NCBI GenBank assembly: GCA_030267565.1
Contig: BRXU01000026.1
Coordinates: 1,574,501-1,638,500, forward strand
DNA: 64,000 nucleotides
Reading direction: 5' to 3'
From: Pleodorina starrii
Lineage: Eukaryota; Chlorophyta; Chlorophyceae; Chlamydomonadales; Volvocaceae
The translations under genes were made by a program, and so were the position numbers. Shown here piece by piece: positions 24,101-34,289 of this stretch. Below the pieces are notes generated by a model that worked only from the letters and a program-made list of their open reading frames with translations, was not told the DNA's origin and made no database searches. Each line of letters begins with the position of its first letter. Position 1 is the stretch's first letter.

Positions 24101-26131
24101 GTTGCCGTTGCTGCTGCCGTTGCCGCTGCCGCTGCTGGTGCCGTTGCTGGTGCTGGTGCTGGTGCCGCTGCCGTCGCGGTTGCAGCCGTTGCCGCTGCGG
24201 CAGCCCGGACAAAGTCCGCTGCCTGCTTGGCGCTCGCCGCCGGCCGCACCAGCCCCACAGGCCACACGAAAGGCTCTGTGGGCGCAGCCGCCCGCGCGGC
24301 CCCGCTCCCAGGCACCCCCTCACCCTCCGCCCGCGCCACTTCTCCCTTCCCGACTGATGCCCTGCCTGCCGTGTTCGCTGCCTCTGCCACCACCACCGTG
24401 TCTGCTGCCTCTGTCGCCTCCGCCTCCGCCTTCGCCGCCTCCGCTGCTGCGACAAGCTCTAGTGCCGCCGCCATCGCCTCCTCGCCCCGCCAGAGAAGCT
24501 GTTTGGGCGTTCACCCACGCGCGCCGTTACGGGGTGGGGAGGCGGCGGCGCAGTGGAGGGAGGTGGAGGTGGGTGGCCGGACAGAACAACATTCAGGACG
24601 CAGACGGAGAGAGAGGTTGCCGTAATGCGTCGATGGCTACAAGTGCACCTCCCCCCCACCTCCCCCCCACCCCCATCCCCTTGCCGGTGGTGTAAGCAAG
24701 CGCCCCCCCCCCCCACCCCGCCCAATGACGCCCCCGCCCACCCGACCCCACCTTGCCGCGCGGACTGTACGGATGCAACAGCCCCGCGGCGGCTCCGGAG
24801 CCGCCGGCGGCGATGCCAGCAGCGTCGTACAAGTCCAGTACGACGGGTCGACCGCGCGGACTGCGCCGCTGCGGGGGAAACGCCGAGAAAAAACGCCGAC
24901 AAATCATCCAAACGAGCATCATCATCATCAGATCAGAATCAAGATCAAAATCTCACGGCAGGATGCATATCGTGCAGTGAGGGGCGCCCTACGGCGTCTT
25001 GCGGCCAGCGCAAAGGGCCTTGACGGCCCCCAACGACCTGGGCTCAGGGGTCTCTGGGGACCGACCGAACCCCTCGACGGCCCCCAACGACCCACGGGTC
25101 TGCCGCCCGCATGGGCCCGCACCCCTCCGTTTCCCATCCCGTGGACAAGCAGGGGACCGGACGGGCGGGCGGGCGGGCGGCAGGCCCCTGGGTCGTTGGG
25201 TTCCCCATCGCCGGGCTTTGCACCCACCGTTGGCCACCTGGTCCGCTGCTGGCTCTCCCCACCGCCGCTGGCTCTCCCCATCCTAACGAGGGCTGGTTCC
25301 GGAGCCAACCCACTGTAATACCGGAGTGTAACAGCCACACCACCACCAACACAGCGGACACCCGCCCACCATCGGACGCCGAGCAAACAAAGGGCTAAAC
25401 CGCAACACCACAGGCGGCACCCCCACAAGCAGCTGCAACACCACAGACGGACACCCACAGGCGGCACCCCCAAGCGGACACCCACCCACCAGCAGCTGCC
25501 AGGCCGTCGCCAACCCCGCCAGACCCGCTCCCACGACGGCGTAGTGTACGGCATCATGCCGCCGCCGCGCCGCCGTCGGGCCGCAAGCCTGCGCCGCCAC
25601 GGGCGGCGCGGGCACCGCAGCGCTTGGCAAGGCAGATGTGGGCAGAGCGGCGCCGGCAGCAGCGCCTGCGCCCGCGCCCGCGCCCGAACCGGCCGTGGAA
25701 CTGATGCTTCCTGCGCCGTCGGTGGTGGTGGTCGCGCCCGTGGTGGGGCCGTCAACGCCGGCGCCTGCGGCGGCGGCGGCGGTGATGGCGTCGCCGATGC
25801 CTACGCCTGTGGCTGTGGCGGCGGCAGCGGCTGCGACACTGGTGCGTCCAGGACAGCTCCGAAGCCGCCCATCGCTGACAACGTAGCTGGAGGCGGCGTT
25901 GGGTGTCGGCTGCGAGCTGGATTGAGCCGTGGCAGCGCCGTTGGCGGGGTAGGAGCACCGCAGGAGCTGGCTGCTGGTCCAGCAGCAGCTCATGCGGGCC
26001 TGTTCACGCGAGCCGCGACGGAGGCCGCTGAACCCATTGCGACCGTAACGTACAGCCATACGTAGGGTGTCGTCAACACAGTTTGCCTGCGTCCGAGCTA
26101 AATGGTTCCGGAGCATCGAGCCGGCGTGCAA
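20447..26131 (-). CDS. FAD-dependent oxidoreductase, DAO family (plant/algal type)
   Basis: Predicted flavoprotein of the D-amino-acid oxidase-like superfamily; the substrate is unknown. Eight exons on the minus strand: 26131-25490, 24868-24752, 24498-23980, 23702-23436, 22936-22883, 22439-22113, 21708-21212 and 20690-20447; 889 codons with stop. All introns are phase 0 except the last. Evidence in order: N-terminal Ala/Ser-rich leader of about 190 residues, possibly an organellar transit peptide plus low complexity; dinucleotide-binding YAVVGAGLAGLATAWQLL; YDAAGIAAGGSGAAAGLLHPYSPRGK across the next exon; LLWRGEEA; VWPVGLVRPA; ALVPG; YDAVIVAAGA; GYPVGSPSLLG; C-terminal LPPRTTHGSLPLLG and GGLGSRGLVYHGWLG, the second FAD-contacting region. 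This order matches plant FAD-dependent oxidoreductase family proteins, with Ala/Gly-rich insertions. The start could instead be an internal Met such as that at 26059. I rate the family as very likely and the localisation as inference. Confidence 0.9.
22448..22527 (-). repeat. 13-bp minisatellite ending at a 3' splice site
   Basis: About six copies of AGCGGCAGTGACC or AGCGGAAGTGACC. In gene sense they are pyrimidine-rich and run into the acceptor CTGGCCGCAG of the exon that starts at 22439. Confidence 0.85.
23828..23979 (-). repeat. G-rich minisatellite starting at a 5' splice site
   Basis: Degenerate repeats of GGGTCGGT and GGGTTCGT in gene sense begin at the donor GTGCGTCGGTGGG directly after the exon ending at 23980. 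The same sequence type occurs after the CAP-gene donor at 63070. Confidence 0.85.
25390..25489 (-). repeat. Donor-spanning tandem duplication in intron 1 of the FAD gene
   Basis: In gene sense the exon end and donor (CAGCTGCTG then GTGGGTGG) are echoed inside the intron as CAGCTGCTTGTGGGGGTG. Repeated GTGCCGCCTGTGG blocks lie between them. The repeat unit includes the last exonic bases. Confidence 0.7.
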
Positions 26132-26159
26132 GGGTGAAGAGGGGCAACGAGCTCCAATT

Positions 26160-26930
26160 GGGCACCTAAGAGATTGTTTGGATTTGTGATGCGGTTATGG
26201 TCTGGCCGAGCATGCGCTAAACCCGTCGGCGGGTGCGAATTCAGAGGAGCTTGGACGCTGGTACATTCATGCACACCTCGTTTGTCTGTTTCTATATTTT
26301 AATATTGCCCTGAGTTTGATTACACGTTTAAAGTCGGATGTTGGGGCCCATCATGACTGTGCACATCACCACGACATACGGTACCATGAATCGCTCTTCA
26401 TGAATGATTCTCAGATTTTTATACTATTAATATATGTCTGCTTTATGCGCAAGGTAAATGATGCGTTTGGTAACATCCAGACTCCGAAGCAATTACAGTA
26501 CCGTCGTGTGGCGAAAGACGCGTAGTGCCGAAACCTGTTTTCTGCAAGCCCTGGAAGTCATGATATAACATTGACGGTGCGGTATACACGTACAGCAACA
26601 GTCTAAAATAGTATTATACGTTTTGATTCGTGAATTTGACGTGCTTCGGCACGGGGCACGGCATGGCGGTTGGTCGTGTCGGGTTGGAAGGGGGAGGGGT
26701 AAGCAAAAGCACGAAACCGCAGCGATGGAACTGAGGCGACGCTTGGAGAACGGAATTTGCGGAGGGAGGGACCTCAGAGGCGGAGGGGGAGGAGCGCTGG
26801 CAGATGGAGGAAGAGAAGGGGAGTTGAAGGCAAGCTACGTATTTGCGAGTCGAGACTCGGCAGTGACTCCGGCGAATTTGGGACACCGGCAGGATTCGTA
26901 AGCACCGGCATTGCGTATGCCATGGCGCTG
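26160..26930. other. GC-poorer intergenic stretch between divergent genes
   Basis: It separates the start of the minus-strand FAD gene from the plus-strand ankyrin-like gene, so both promoters should be here. No clear promoter motif and no coding exon was recognised. Confidence 0.35.
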
Positions 26931-26938
26931 ACCGTTTA

Positions 26939-28331
26939 GTGGTTCGTGCGTGTGTGTGTGTGTGGGGGGGGGGTCCTGGGGTTGTTACAGTGGGCTCCAG
27001 ACTGAAGAAGCGTAGAGCCAACGGGCCAGCTGGCTTGGGGTTGGACGGCGCACGTGGAGCAAGATGGCCAACCTTGCAGCTGTGGCAGCGACAGTCTGAA
27101 ACATTAAAGCGGCAGCCGGGGTTCCCATGCAGCACCACGCCCGATTGGCAGGCCAAAGTGGAGTGGCTGGAGGGGCTGGCTATGGGCTATCCCCGAAAGG
27201 CTGGGGTGTTCGAGACCGCTGTTCAAGCTGGAAACGGCGATGCAGCGGTGGCGCGTCTGCAGTGGCTACCCCCTCCGGGCGGCGGCGGCGGACACTGCGG
27301 CCGCTGTCGGCAATCTTGCCGCCGTGCGTTTCCTGGTGGAGCAAGCGGGGGTGCGGCGCACCAACGATAAGTTCTTCGTGAAGGCTGCAGCCCGCCAGGG
27401 CCACCTGGCCGTACTGCAGTACCTGCACGCCAGCGGCTTGCGCGTCAACACCCGTTCTGTTGCGGAAGAGGCGGCCCTGGGGGGTCACCTGCCGTTGGTG
27501 GCCTGGGCGGTGGAGGTCCTGGGCTTGGCACCGGCTGACGGCGCAGCTAGGTTGCTTGACCATGCGGCGGCAAGCGGCAACCTTGAGCTGATGGCCTGGC
27601 TTCACGTCCGCGGCTGGGCCTTGGGCCCCAAGGCCATCTCCAACGGCGCCAAGAGCGGCTGTGAAGAGGCGCTGGAGTGGCTGGTGGAGCGGGGCTGCCC
27701 CTTCCCGGTGGGTGTCGCCGTCCTCGTTTGTCACCACCACATGTACGATGCGCTCCGTGTGACCCACCAGTTGTGGCCCACCGGTGGTTCATTAGACGCG
27801 TGTACCGGGCCACCGTGTGTCGTACGTACGTCGAGCAGCTTGTGCGCCTTCCGGGACAGAGTCACTGTATGCCAAGCTGCGGCCAAAGCGCGGCGCCGGG
27901 AAACTCCGCTGCCGGGGAGCTGTGAGGCTGCATGGGGGCTGTGAGGCTGCATGGGGGCTGCACCGCCGCCCCTGCCTGCCCAAACGCCCGTCCCTGCATT
28001 GATGTGTGTATTTACGGCAACCATGTATGTTCCTTGGCGGCCGCAGCTCGATGGCGGCGCCTACTTCAGAGCCGCCCGGAACGGCGATCTGGCGATGCTC
28101 CGCTGCCTGCAACGGCTGGGCTGCCCCTGGGGGCCGCCCGGGGAGGTGCTGTTGGACTGCATGCGCATCGACGTCTCCGTCCGCGTGTTGCAGTGCCTGC
28201 TGGACTTGGGCTGCCCCGAACCGGACTGGGATGCTGCGTTCGAGTGGGTGAGGGACAGTTTAAAGATGCCGGCCCGGCGCCACGAGACGCTGCTGAGATG
28301 GCTGCGCGTGCAGCGGCTGACGCGGCGGTGA
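26939..28331 (+). CDS. Ankyrin-type repeat protein, apparently frameshifted
   Basis: Ankyrin-like repeats of the kind expanded in volvocine algae (GHLAVLQYLHASG, GHLPLVAWAVEV, GNLELMAWLHVRG, GDLAMLRCLQRLG). The main exon ends at 27707 before GTGGGT; the last exon is 28047-28331 (phase 0, TGA). N-terminal part: WQAKVEWLEGLAMGYP and GDAAVARLQWL in one frame. From about 27285 the sequence continues in another frame (AAVGNLAAVRFLVEQAG). The switch falls near 27265-27295, beside a run of GGC codons, so a one-base indel or sequencing error is likely. Without it the protein would be truncated. The true start and any upstream exons (these proteins often carry an F-box) are not located; 26939 is only the open-frame limit. 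Function is presumably protein-protein interaction. Confidence 0.65.
27911..27958 (+). repeat. Short tandem duplication in an intron
   Basis: A 19-base unit, TGTGAGGCTGCATGGGGGC, occurs twice in succession and a partial third time, inside intron 27708-28046. Confidence 0.7.
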
Positions 28332-28339
28332 TCGCCTGA

Positions 28340-29340
28340 GGTCCAAGGGCCCTAGCTCGCGGCCTAGCAACGAACAGCGGCGGCAGACTTGCCTTGGAGA
28401 GGATGTCTTGCCTTGGAGCGCGGGGCGTATGTGGGCTGGGTGCGACTTACCGTGTTGTCCGGTGCCGGGGGTCGGTAGGGCTGCCACACAGCCACCCTGT
28501 CATGATGTTCGGTGTGTGTTGCGGGAGGGGGGAGGGGTGTGTGTGTGGTTCCGGAGCGGGAGCTAGCCGTCCGTAGTCTGGTGGCGTGGCAGGGGCAGAC
28601 GTGTGTTGGGTGCCGCCGGGGACCGACTCATCCTATCTGGACACGAATAGTTCGGTCTGGGGCATGCACGGGCTTGAGGTTGTGCATGCCGGCCGTGCGC
28701 ATGCTGCGCTCGTGGACGTGGTTCGCACTGCGCTTGTTTGGAAGTTCCGATGCCGTAAGAGCAGGACTGGACAAGTTCGGTTCTGCCTTCACTGTTCTGC
28801 ATTAGAGACAGCATTGCAGGGCCCTAGATCGCCTAGGGAGGCAGCCGAGTGCTGCAAGGCATGGCAGCTGCCGTCGGCGGGGCTGCAATACCGCATTACT
28901 ACCGCTGTCACGCCCCGCCACGTTGCTGGTACGTTTCGCCACGTCCGGCCACGTCGTCGCGGCACACCGCTCATCTTGGCTGTCGGGCGACGTACGGGGC
29001 TGGACCCATGGGGGGGAGGGCATTGCGCATGTAGTGTACGTTTGCTGGGTGCGTGGATGCTGTGGGCAGGGCGCAGTGTGGGGGCTGTGGGGCGGCTATC
29101 CAGTGCACAGATGGCGGAGACTGCAAACAAAGGGCGTGTGCCGCCCTCCCCCCTTCCGCCGCCATACATGGAACCAACATGCTGGCCAAACGCCAAACGA
29201 AACACGCAAAGATGGGCCTCGAGGAGGATGGATGGATTGATGGATGAGAGGATGGTATGAGTTAGTGAAATGGGTGGGTGGATGGGCGGACGGCTGCAAA
29301 GCACAGGTGTGTTGATCATTATCACAATCAGCACAATCAG
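28340..29340. other. Region without a recognised gene
   Basis: Only short open frames without family motifs. It lies between the ankyrin-like gene and the retrotransposon remnant. Part of it may be decayed transposon sequence. Confidence 0.3.
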
Positions 29341-29351
29341 AAGCACACACG

Positions 29352-29935
29352 ATGCCTACGGCACGCGCAACATCAAGGGATTTATTGGCCGAGTTCAGGC
29401 GACGCCTTTTGTCGGATTGGAGCTCTGATAGCCTCGATAGGGACCCGCGGGGTTTCCAGGAGCATGAGGAAGGGGGTGTGGGACAGGGAGCACCCAGGGT
29501 TACCGCGTGTCGGTACCTGAAATGGATGGGTGTGGCGCATACGTCCTCAGACCACAAGCGGACATTGGACCACCTGACGGTGTGTATACCACGAAAGCAC
29601 CACACGGCCCTGATGCGCTTTCGGCTCGGTCGTTGGGACTTGGATTTGTCGCGGCTCGCACGGGGACCTGGTTGAAAACCATGTGTGGAAAGGGCATGCC
29701 GGGTATGGTGCGGAGGGGCGGTAGAAGATGAGTTGCACATTTCGATGGAATGCCCGGATGCACCATCAAGAGAGGCAGTATGCCTCCCTATGGGCGGCAG
29801 TATGCTGGATGTGATGAGGTCCATCCACTGGGCGAACTCTTGTTCCAAATACAGGAAGCGTGTGCCGACCTGCTTGGCAGCTTACCATACATCAGGCTTA
29901 CGGTTTTCCAGTATGCGCCCCTTGTCGAATAACCG
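29352..29935 (+). pseudogene. Decayed 3' end of a non-LTR (LINE-type) retrotransposon ORF2
   Basis: The frame reads HLTVCIPRKHHTALMRFRLG, then CRVWCGGAVEDELHISMECP. This is the C-terminal pattern of non-LTR reverse-transcriptase polyproteins: an R-x-RLG segment followed by a CCHC-like zinc-binding motif ending in an ECP triplet. An in-frame TGA at 29673-29675 breaks it and the same frame continues afterwards to about 29932. No RT catalytic core is visible, so the copy is 5'-truncated and dead. Confidence 0.65.
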
Positions 29936-29939
29936 TTGT

Positions 29940-31105
29940 GGGGGGACATATGTTACCACTTACCAGCCTGTTTCTGGCTCGTGCACATGTAATGCCTCAT
30001 GCCTCATCAAGGGCGGGCCCCGTCATATCGATGAAAGGATGCGTGAGCCTAGCCCAGCCAACCCCGGCTGGGTACGTGAGAGAACCCCGGCTGGGTGCGT
30101 GAGACCAGCTGACCGCCGGCCGGGCATCCCCCAGGCATGCTGTGGGTTTACCGCGGCCGCACGACAGCTGCATCTGTGCAGCAGCACGGCTCCCAGGGGC
30201 GCTATGTGCTTGCTGATAATCATTGCGACCCTGAGGTTGGTGGCATCGTAAATCATGTGTGAGCTGCAGGGTGCTGGCCTGCTGGTTGATGTCACCGCTG
30301 CGGGCCACAAAGGGCTGCAGGTGCACCGCTGCCGTCCGCGGTGAGAACGAGCTGGCCAACAAAGTGTTCCAACCGGGGACCTTTTGGTGAATCGTGAGCC
30401 CTGGGCCCCCGGATCGTATGAGCTGTTGTTTGGGTATTGGGTCACGGCCCCCCCCCCCAAATTACGTATGCATCATTCACACGCAGAGTGAACCCTAAAG
30501 GATTACCGGAGCAAAGTACTGAGGCCGTCGTTGGGCTCTGCGGTCCGCACCTTCACCCGGTAAGATACTTACTGCAGAGCCTGTGTGGCGGTCTGAGGCC
30601 CGCAGGTACATACGGCAGTTGACGCGACTAGAACTGAATACTTCTTGGCGAGAACGAGTGCCGTACTGGCAGCCCGATCGTTCGGCTGCAGCTCAGGAGC
30701 ATAGATCTGGGAGTAATAGTGAGGCCTCAGCAGGCACTTCATGGAGAACCTGCCCGTCAACTGTTCTAAACGCTTTGTGTGCACAGCTCGAGTGCAAGAG
30801 GGCGGGTGGACCCCGTCCTGAAGAGCCCCTCGCGTCCCCGCCTAATACAGCTTGTCCTAAAGGAGTGCCCTGCTTATAGTAGCTTGAGCGCATCTGGGCC
30901 CACCGCAACTCAATTGTCCCCTCTGGTGGTTGGTATCTCCTTTTCCTGCATGGGTGGCTTTCTACTGTCGTGCTTTTAGGTGTTTTAGTACCCTTGGGCC
31001 CTCGGCTCGTATATACATATATATGGGTTTTTTGGTCATGAGAGGGGCACGCACCCCCAACCATGTAACAAACACACACACATCAAGACCACGGTCCGCA
31101 ACGCA
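29940..31105. other. Region without a recognised gene, upstream of the U6 array
   Basis: Short unrelated open frames only. It includes a small repeat of CCCGGCTGGGTACGTGAGA-type units near 30060-30100. Nothing else supportable. Confidence 0.3.
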
Positions 31106-31309
31106 TCCAGGTGCCTTGGCCACACTTTGTGTTGCCGTACTGCGAGTCAACAAACATTGTCAACCCGCAACTCCGGCCTGCCTCCTGCCAGCAATTCGAT
31201 CGGCTGCATGGCACCTGCATCTACCGTATCTGCACCATGAGTGTGTCAGTATTTCCCCCCGCACTCTTATGATATGTAAATGATATATGAGTAATGATCG
31301 TACACGCAT

Positions 31310-31380
31310 GCGCCACTAGCCCAGTGGTGAGGATATTTGCTTTCAAGCTAAAGAGCGGGGATCGATTCCCCGGTGGCGAA
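31310..31380 (+). pseudogene. Degenerate tRNA-Gly copy
   Basis: Aligns with the intact tRNA-Gly(UCC) genes downstream, but the anticodon arm has lost a base and carries substitutions (TTTGCTTTCAAGCTAAAG). The last acceptor position no longer pairs, and the T loop has a substitution. Probably non-functional. Confidence 0.85.
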
Positions 31381-31459
31381 GAGAAACTGTTTGGTTTGCC
31401 GGTTTGGCTCTGGAGATTGGCCTGCCTTATGCTTGATGTCGTCCCATGTGCCGTGCACC

Positions 31460-31770
31460 GTAGCGGGTAGCGGTTATGTAGCGGGTATGTAGCGGGTAGC
31501 GGGTATGTAGCGGGTAGCGGGTATGTAGCGGGAAGCGGGTATGTAGCGGGTAGCGGCCAGCGGGAATGTAGCGGGTAGCGGGTATGTAGCGGGTAGCGGG
31601 TAGCGGGTATGTAGCGGGTAGCTAGCGGGCGGGTAGCGGGTATGTAGCAGGTAGCGGGTATGTAGCAGGTAGCGGGTAGCTAGCGGGCGGGTAGCGGGTA
31701 TGTAGCAGGTAGCGGGTATGTAGCAGATAGTGGGTATGTAGCAGATAGCGGGTATGTAGTGGGTAGTGGG
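31460..31770 (+). repeat. TAGCGGGTATG minisatellite, unit 0
   Basis: Degenerate 18-bp repeat built from TAGCGGGTATG and TAGCGGG or TAGCAGG words. The first unit has a single block, whereas later units have two. LLHTRY-type peptide repeats read from the minus strand are artefacts. Confidence 0.9.
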
Positions 31771-32107
31771 CACCTCGCTGGGCAACCCCTGGCTTGGCAC
31801 GCACCGGGTTCGTTCACTAACACCGTCTTCGTCCCTTTACTACTGTGGTATCTTCTTATTTACCCCACATCTACAGGCCGCTGGCTGAGGGCCCCTCAGG
31901 TGGGAGCTTCCCAGCATTGGCACCCCATCATCAGTCAATCGGGACCATGCTTCCTCGTGTTCAGGCTCGCACCGCAGAAGGGACCATAGACGTGGGACGG
32001 AATGCCCAGCGAGCAGGCGGCGTGCGAGGGTTGTGGGAGCATGCCTGACAGGACAAGACAGCTGTAGGGGTGCTGATTAACTTAGGTATGACAACACTGT
32101 TTGACAA

Positions 32108-32115
32108 TATATATA
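32108..32115 (+). promoter_or_regulatory. Orphaned TATA box of U6 copy 1
   Basis: TATATATA matches the TATA of the other units. It is separated from U6-1 by a 1.17-kb insertion; removing the insertion restores the -30 spacing. Confidence 0.75.
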
Positions 32116-32123
32116 CATTTTTG

Positions 32124-33290
32124 GGCGGGGCCCCAGCGCGAAGCGCCCAGGGGGGCCCCGCCCTGTAGGATTGCCCATGTCCGTGTGGACTGTGAACTGT
32201 GGTGTCCTAACAAAAGTGCAGAATCTCGGCCAACGGAAATACTGCATAAGTAAAAGATTACATTCTTTATTGCACGGGAAATTTATTATTGGAACCCAAC
32301 ATCGCACGAGTAAAAACCAGTTCGGCAGTCTCCATGGACCGAGGCCGAGGTCAAACCAACGCCTCTCGGCCTATAATTATTTCCAGAAGATTCATCGTTC
32401 CTCAAAGTGGATTTCTGACATGACGGCGTGAAATGAACCTTCGTTTCGGCAACCAACTATGTTTGCATTGCGAACATTCTTCCCGCGACCACACCACAGC
32501 TCTGCTACCCGGTCCGACCGACTTGACGCACATTTCGATTACAAAGGTTGCAAGGAGCAAACCATGAGGGGCAAACTGCTGGTTGTTGGACGCCAAGCCG
32601 CAAATGCACGCATGATGCAGCGGTCTTCAGCGGGCCGCCCAACAAGTCCAGTCGGCAACCTAGGGGATGGACTTCTACATTCCCTGTCCTAATGTTAAAG
32701 CAGTCAAGCCTCCTCTACGGCGAATACCTCAGTAGCGAAGCCTGTGCACTCTCGTCGGCAACTGCACGTCGTCGCAACCCTCGCAAACAGTTCCGCTGTC
32801 CTCCTATTGGCAAGTCAGCCTGCGTGATGTGTAAATGATACACTCCATGTCTACTGTCAAGTAACTTCAGCCAATGCGCTGGCCGGAAGAGTTACACAGT
32901 GCCGAGACGGCGCGCGATGCTAAACATGGGTCGGATTGCTGAAGCCGCAGGCATTTCAGATATAAAGCTCTGGCTGCCTATCAGCAGGAATGTCGACACT
33001 CTCACAGTTGACGCCCTCGCCGCTCGCTTTGGAAATGCCGTATTTCGGTCGATGCGCACATGCGCTCATGCACCCGACGGGATGACGCGCTTCGCGCGGC
33101 GCCGGCAGGCCTTGCTAACGACTCGGCTCGCAGGCATTTCGGGAAAAAGCTCTGGCTGTCTATCAGCAAAAATGTCGACACTCTCACACTACTTCACGCC
33201 CTCGCCACCCTAGCACTCAACTTAACCCGTACGGATTTAGTGGGGCCCCGCCCTTTTTCCGGCTTCAAGGAAGCCGACACCAAGCCCTTG
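32124..33290 (+). mobile_element. Non-autonomous repeat element, copy 2, inserted upstream of U6-1
   Basis: Boundaries are defined by comparison with the uninterrupted sequence in the other five units (CATTTTTG joined to CATGGTTATG). A likely 3-bp duplication TTG flanks it (32121-32123 and 33291-33293). The 5' end is a GC hairpin (GGCGGGGCCCC ... GGGGCCCCGCCC). Near the 3' end an inverted GGGGCCCCGCCC is followed by TTTTTCC, a CGGCTT/AAGCCG hairpin and CCCTTG. Two diverged copies of an internal segment (GGCATTTC ... AAGCTCTGGCTG ... ATGTCGACACTCTCACA) lie near 32951 and 33132. There is no ORF of transposase size. Confidence 0.88.
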
Positions 33291-33307
33291 TTGCATGATT
33301 ATGTGAC

Positions 33308-33410
33308 GTGCTTCGGCACAACTGTTAAAATTGGAAAAATACAGAGAAGATTAGCATGGCCCCTGCGCAAGGATGACACGCACAAATCGAGAAATGGTTC
33401 CAAATTTTTT
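33308..33410 (+). ncRNA. U6: U6 spliceosomal snRNA, copy 1
   Basis: Spliceosome core RNA. The 5' stem-loop GTGCTTCGGCAC is followed by the invariant ACAGAGA box at 33341-33347, the AGC catalytic triad within GATTAGCATGG, the GCGCAAGGATGACACGC segment, and a terminal T6 run as Pol III terminator. The transcribed part is intact, but the promoter TATA lies 1.2 kb upstream because of the insertion. Confidence 0.95.
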
Positions 33411-33616
33411 CTCTAAGCCCCTGGTACAATCCCATCATTAGACAGGCCCTTTATTTCCAAGGCACCTACCCCGCCAGCTCCCAAGCACCTAATCTTCTAA
33501 TCTTTTTTGGTCATCTCATGTGTACTGAATGAGAACATACTTGGAGGGGGTCCTTACAATCACAAGTAAGCGAAAATAAAGGTGTGCACACAATGTGGGA
33601 GGCTTGGCTGGACGAG

Positions 33617-33708
33617 GGTTAAAACCCCTAAAACCCTTAAAACCCAAAAAACCCTAAAAAAACCTTTTTTAAAACCTTAAACCTTAAAACCCTAAAACCC
33701 TAAAACTC
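33617..33708 (+). repeat. Interstitial telomere-like repeats, unit 1
   Basis: Degenerate CCCTAAAA-type repeats, the C-strand of the Chlamydomonas/Volvox telomere unit TTTTAGGG, about 200 bases downstream of U6-1. Confidence 0.85.
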
Positions 33709-33720
33709 TGGCTGGGCTGA

Positions 33721-33783
33721 ACAGAATTATGCATATGACCATAATCCTCTACCAAAATCAGGGTTCGATTCCCTGGAGGCGCA
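33721..33783 (+). pseudogene. tRNA 3'-half-like remnant, unit 1
   Basis: An ATTATG/CATAAT stem is followed by CAGGGTTCGATTCCCTG (perfect T-arm) and GAGGCGC plus A (3' acceptor strand). No matching 5' acceptor or D arm is present. Similar to the 3' half of the tRNA-Gly in the same unit. Confidence 0.55.
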
Positions 33784-34137
33784 CATGAGGAATGTGATTT
33801 GCCTGGGTTGCCTCCGGAGATTGTCCTGCTGGCGACTGCTTGATGTCGTCCCTTGCACTCACAGAATTAATTAGAAAGTGCAGTGCTTGGTGACAAATTG
33901 GGTAAACACAATTATTTGGCCAGAATTATTTCGGGTCTTCAAGGTGCCTTGGCCACACTTTGTGTTGCCGTACTGCGAGTCAACAAACATTGTCAACCCG
34001 CAACTCTGGCCTGCCTCCTGCCAGCGATTCGATCGGCTGCATGGCACCTGCATCTATCTGCACCATGAGTGTGTCAGCTTTTCCCCTCGCACTTCTATGT
34101 TACGTCCATGCTATATGAGTAAGGCTCGTACAGGCAT

Positions 34138-34209
34138 GCGCCACTAGTCCAGTGGTGAGGATATTTGCCTTCCAAGCAAAAGAGCGGGGTTCGATTCCCC
34201 GGTGGCGCA
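34138..34209 (+). tRNA. trnG-UCC: tRNA-Gly (UCC), copy 1
   Basis: Seventy-two bases. The 7-bp acceptor GCGCCAC/GTGGCGC is perfect; anticodon stem TTTGC/GCAAA with loop CTTCCAA (anticodon UCC, reads GGA); T-arm CGGGG-TTCGATT-CCCCG; discriminator A. No intron; CCA not encoded. Confidence 0.96.
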
Positions 34210-34289
34210 GAGGAAGTGTTTGGTTTGCCGGTTTGGCTCTGGAGATTGGCCTGCCTTATGCTTGATGTCGTCCCTTGTGCCGTGCACCG

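Noticed and set aside
23321..24625. 434-codon plus-strand ORF
   Set aside because: Antisense shadow of the FAD oxidoreductase exons and the adjacent minisatellite.
32124..33290. Calling the repeat element a Helitron
   Set aside because: A 3' hairpin is present, but the end CCTTG and the T-run/TTG target do not match the CTRR end and A-T insertion of canonical Helitrons. Left unclassified.
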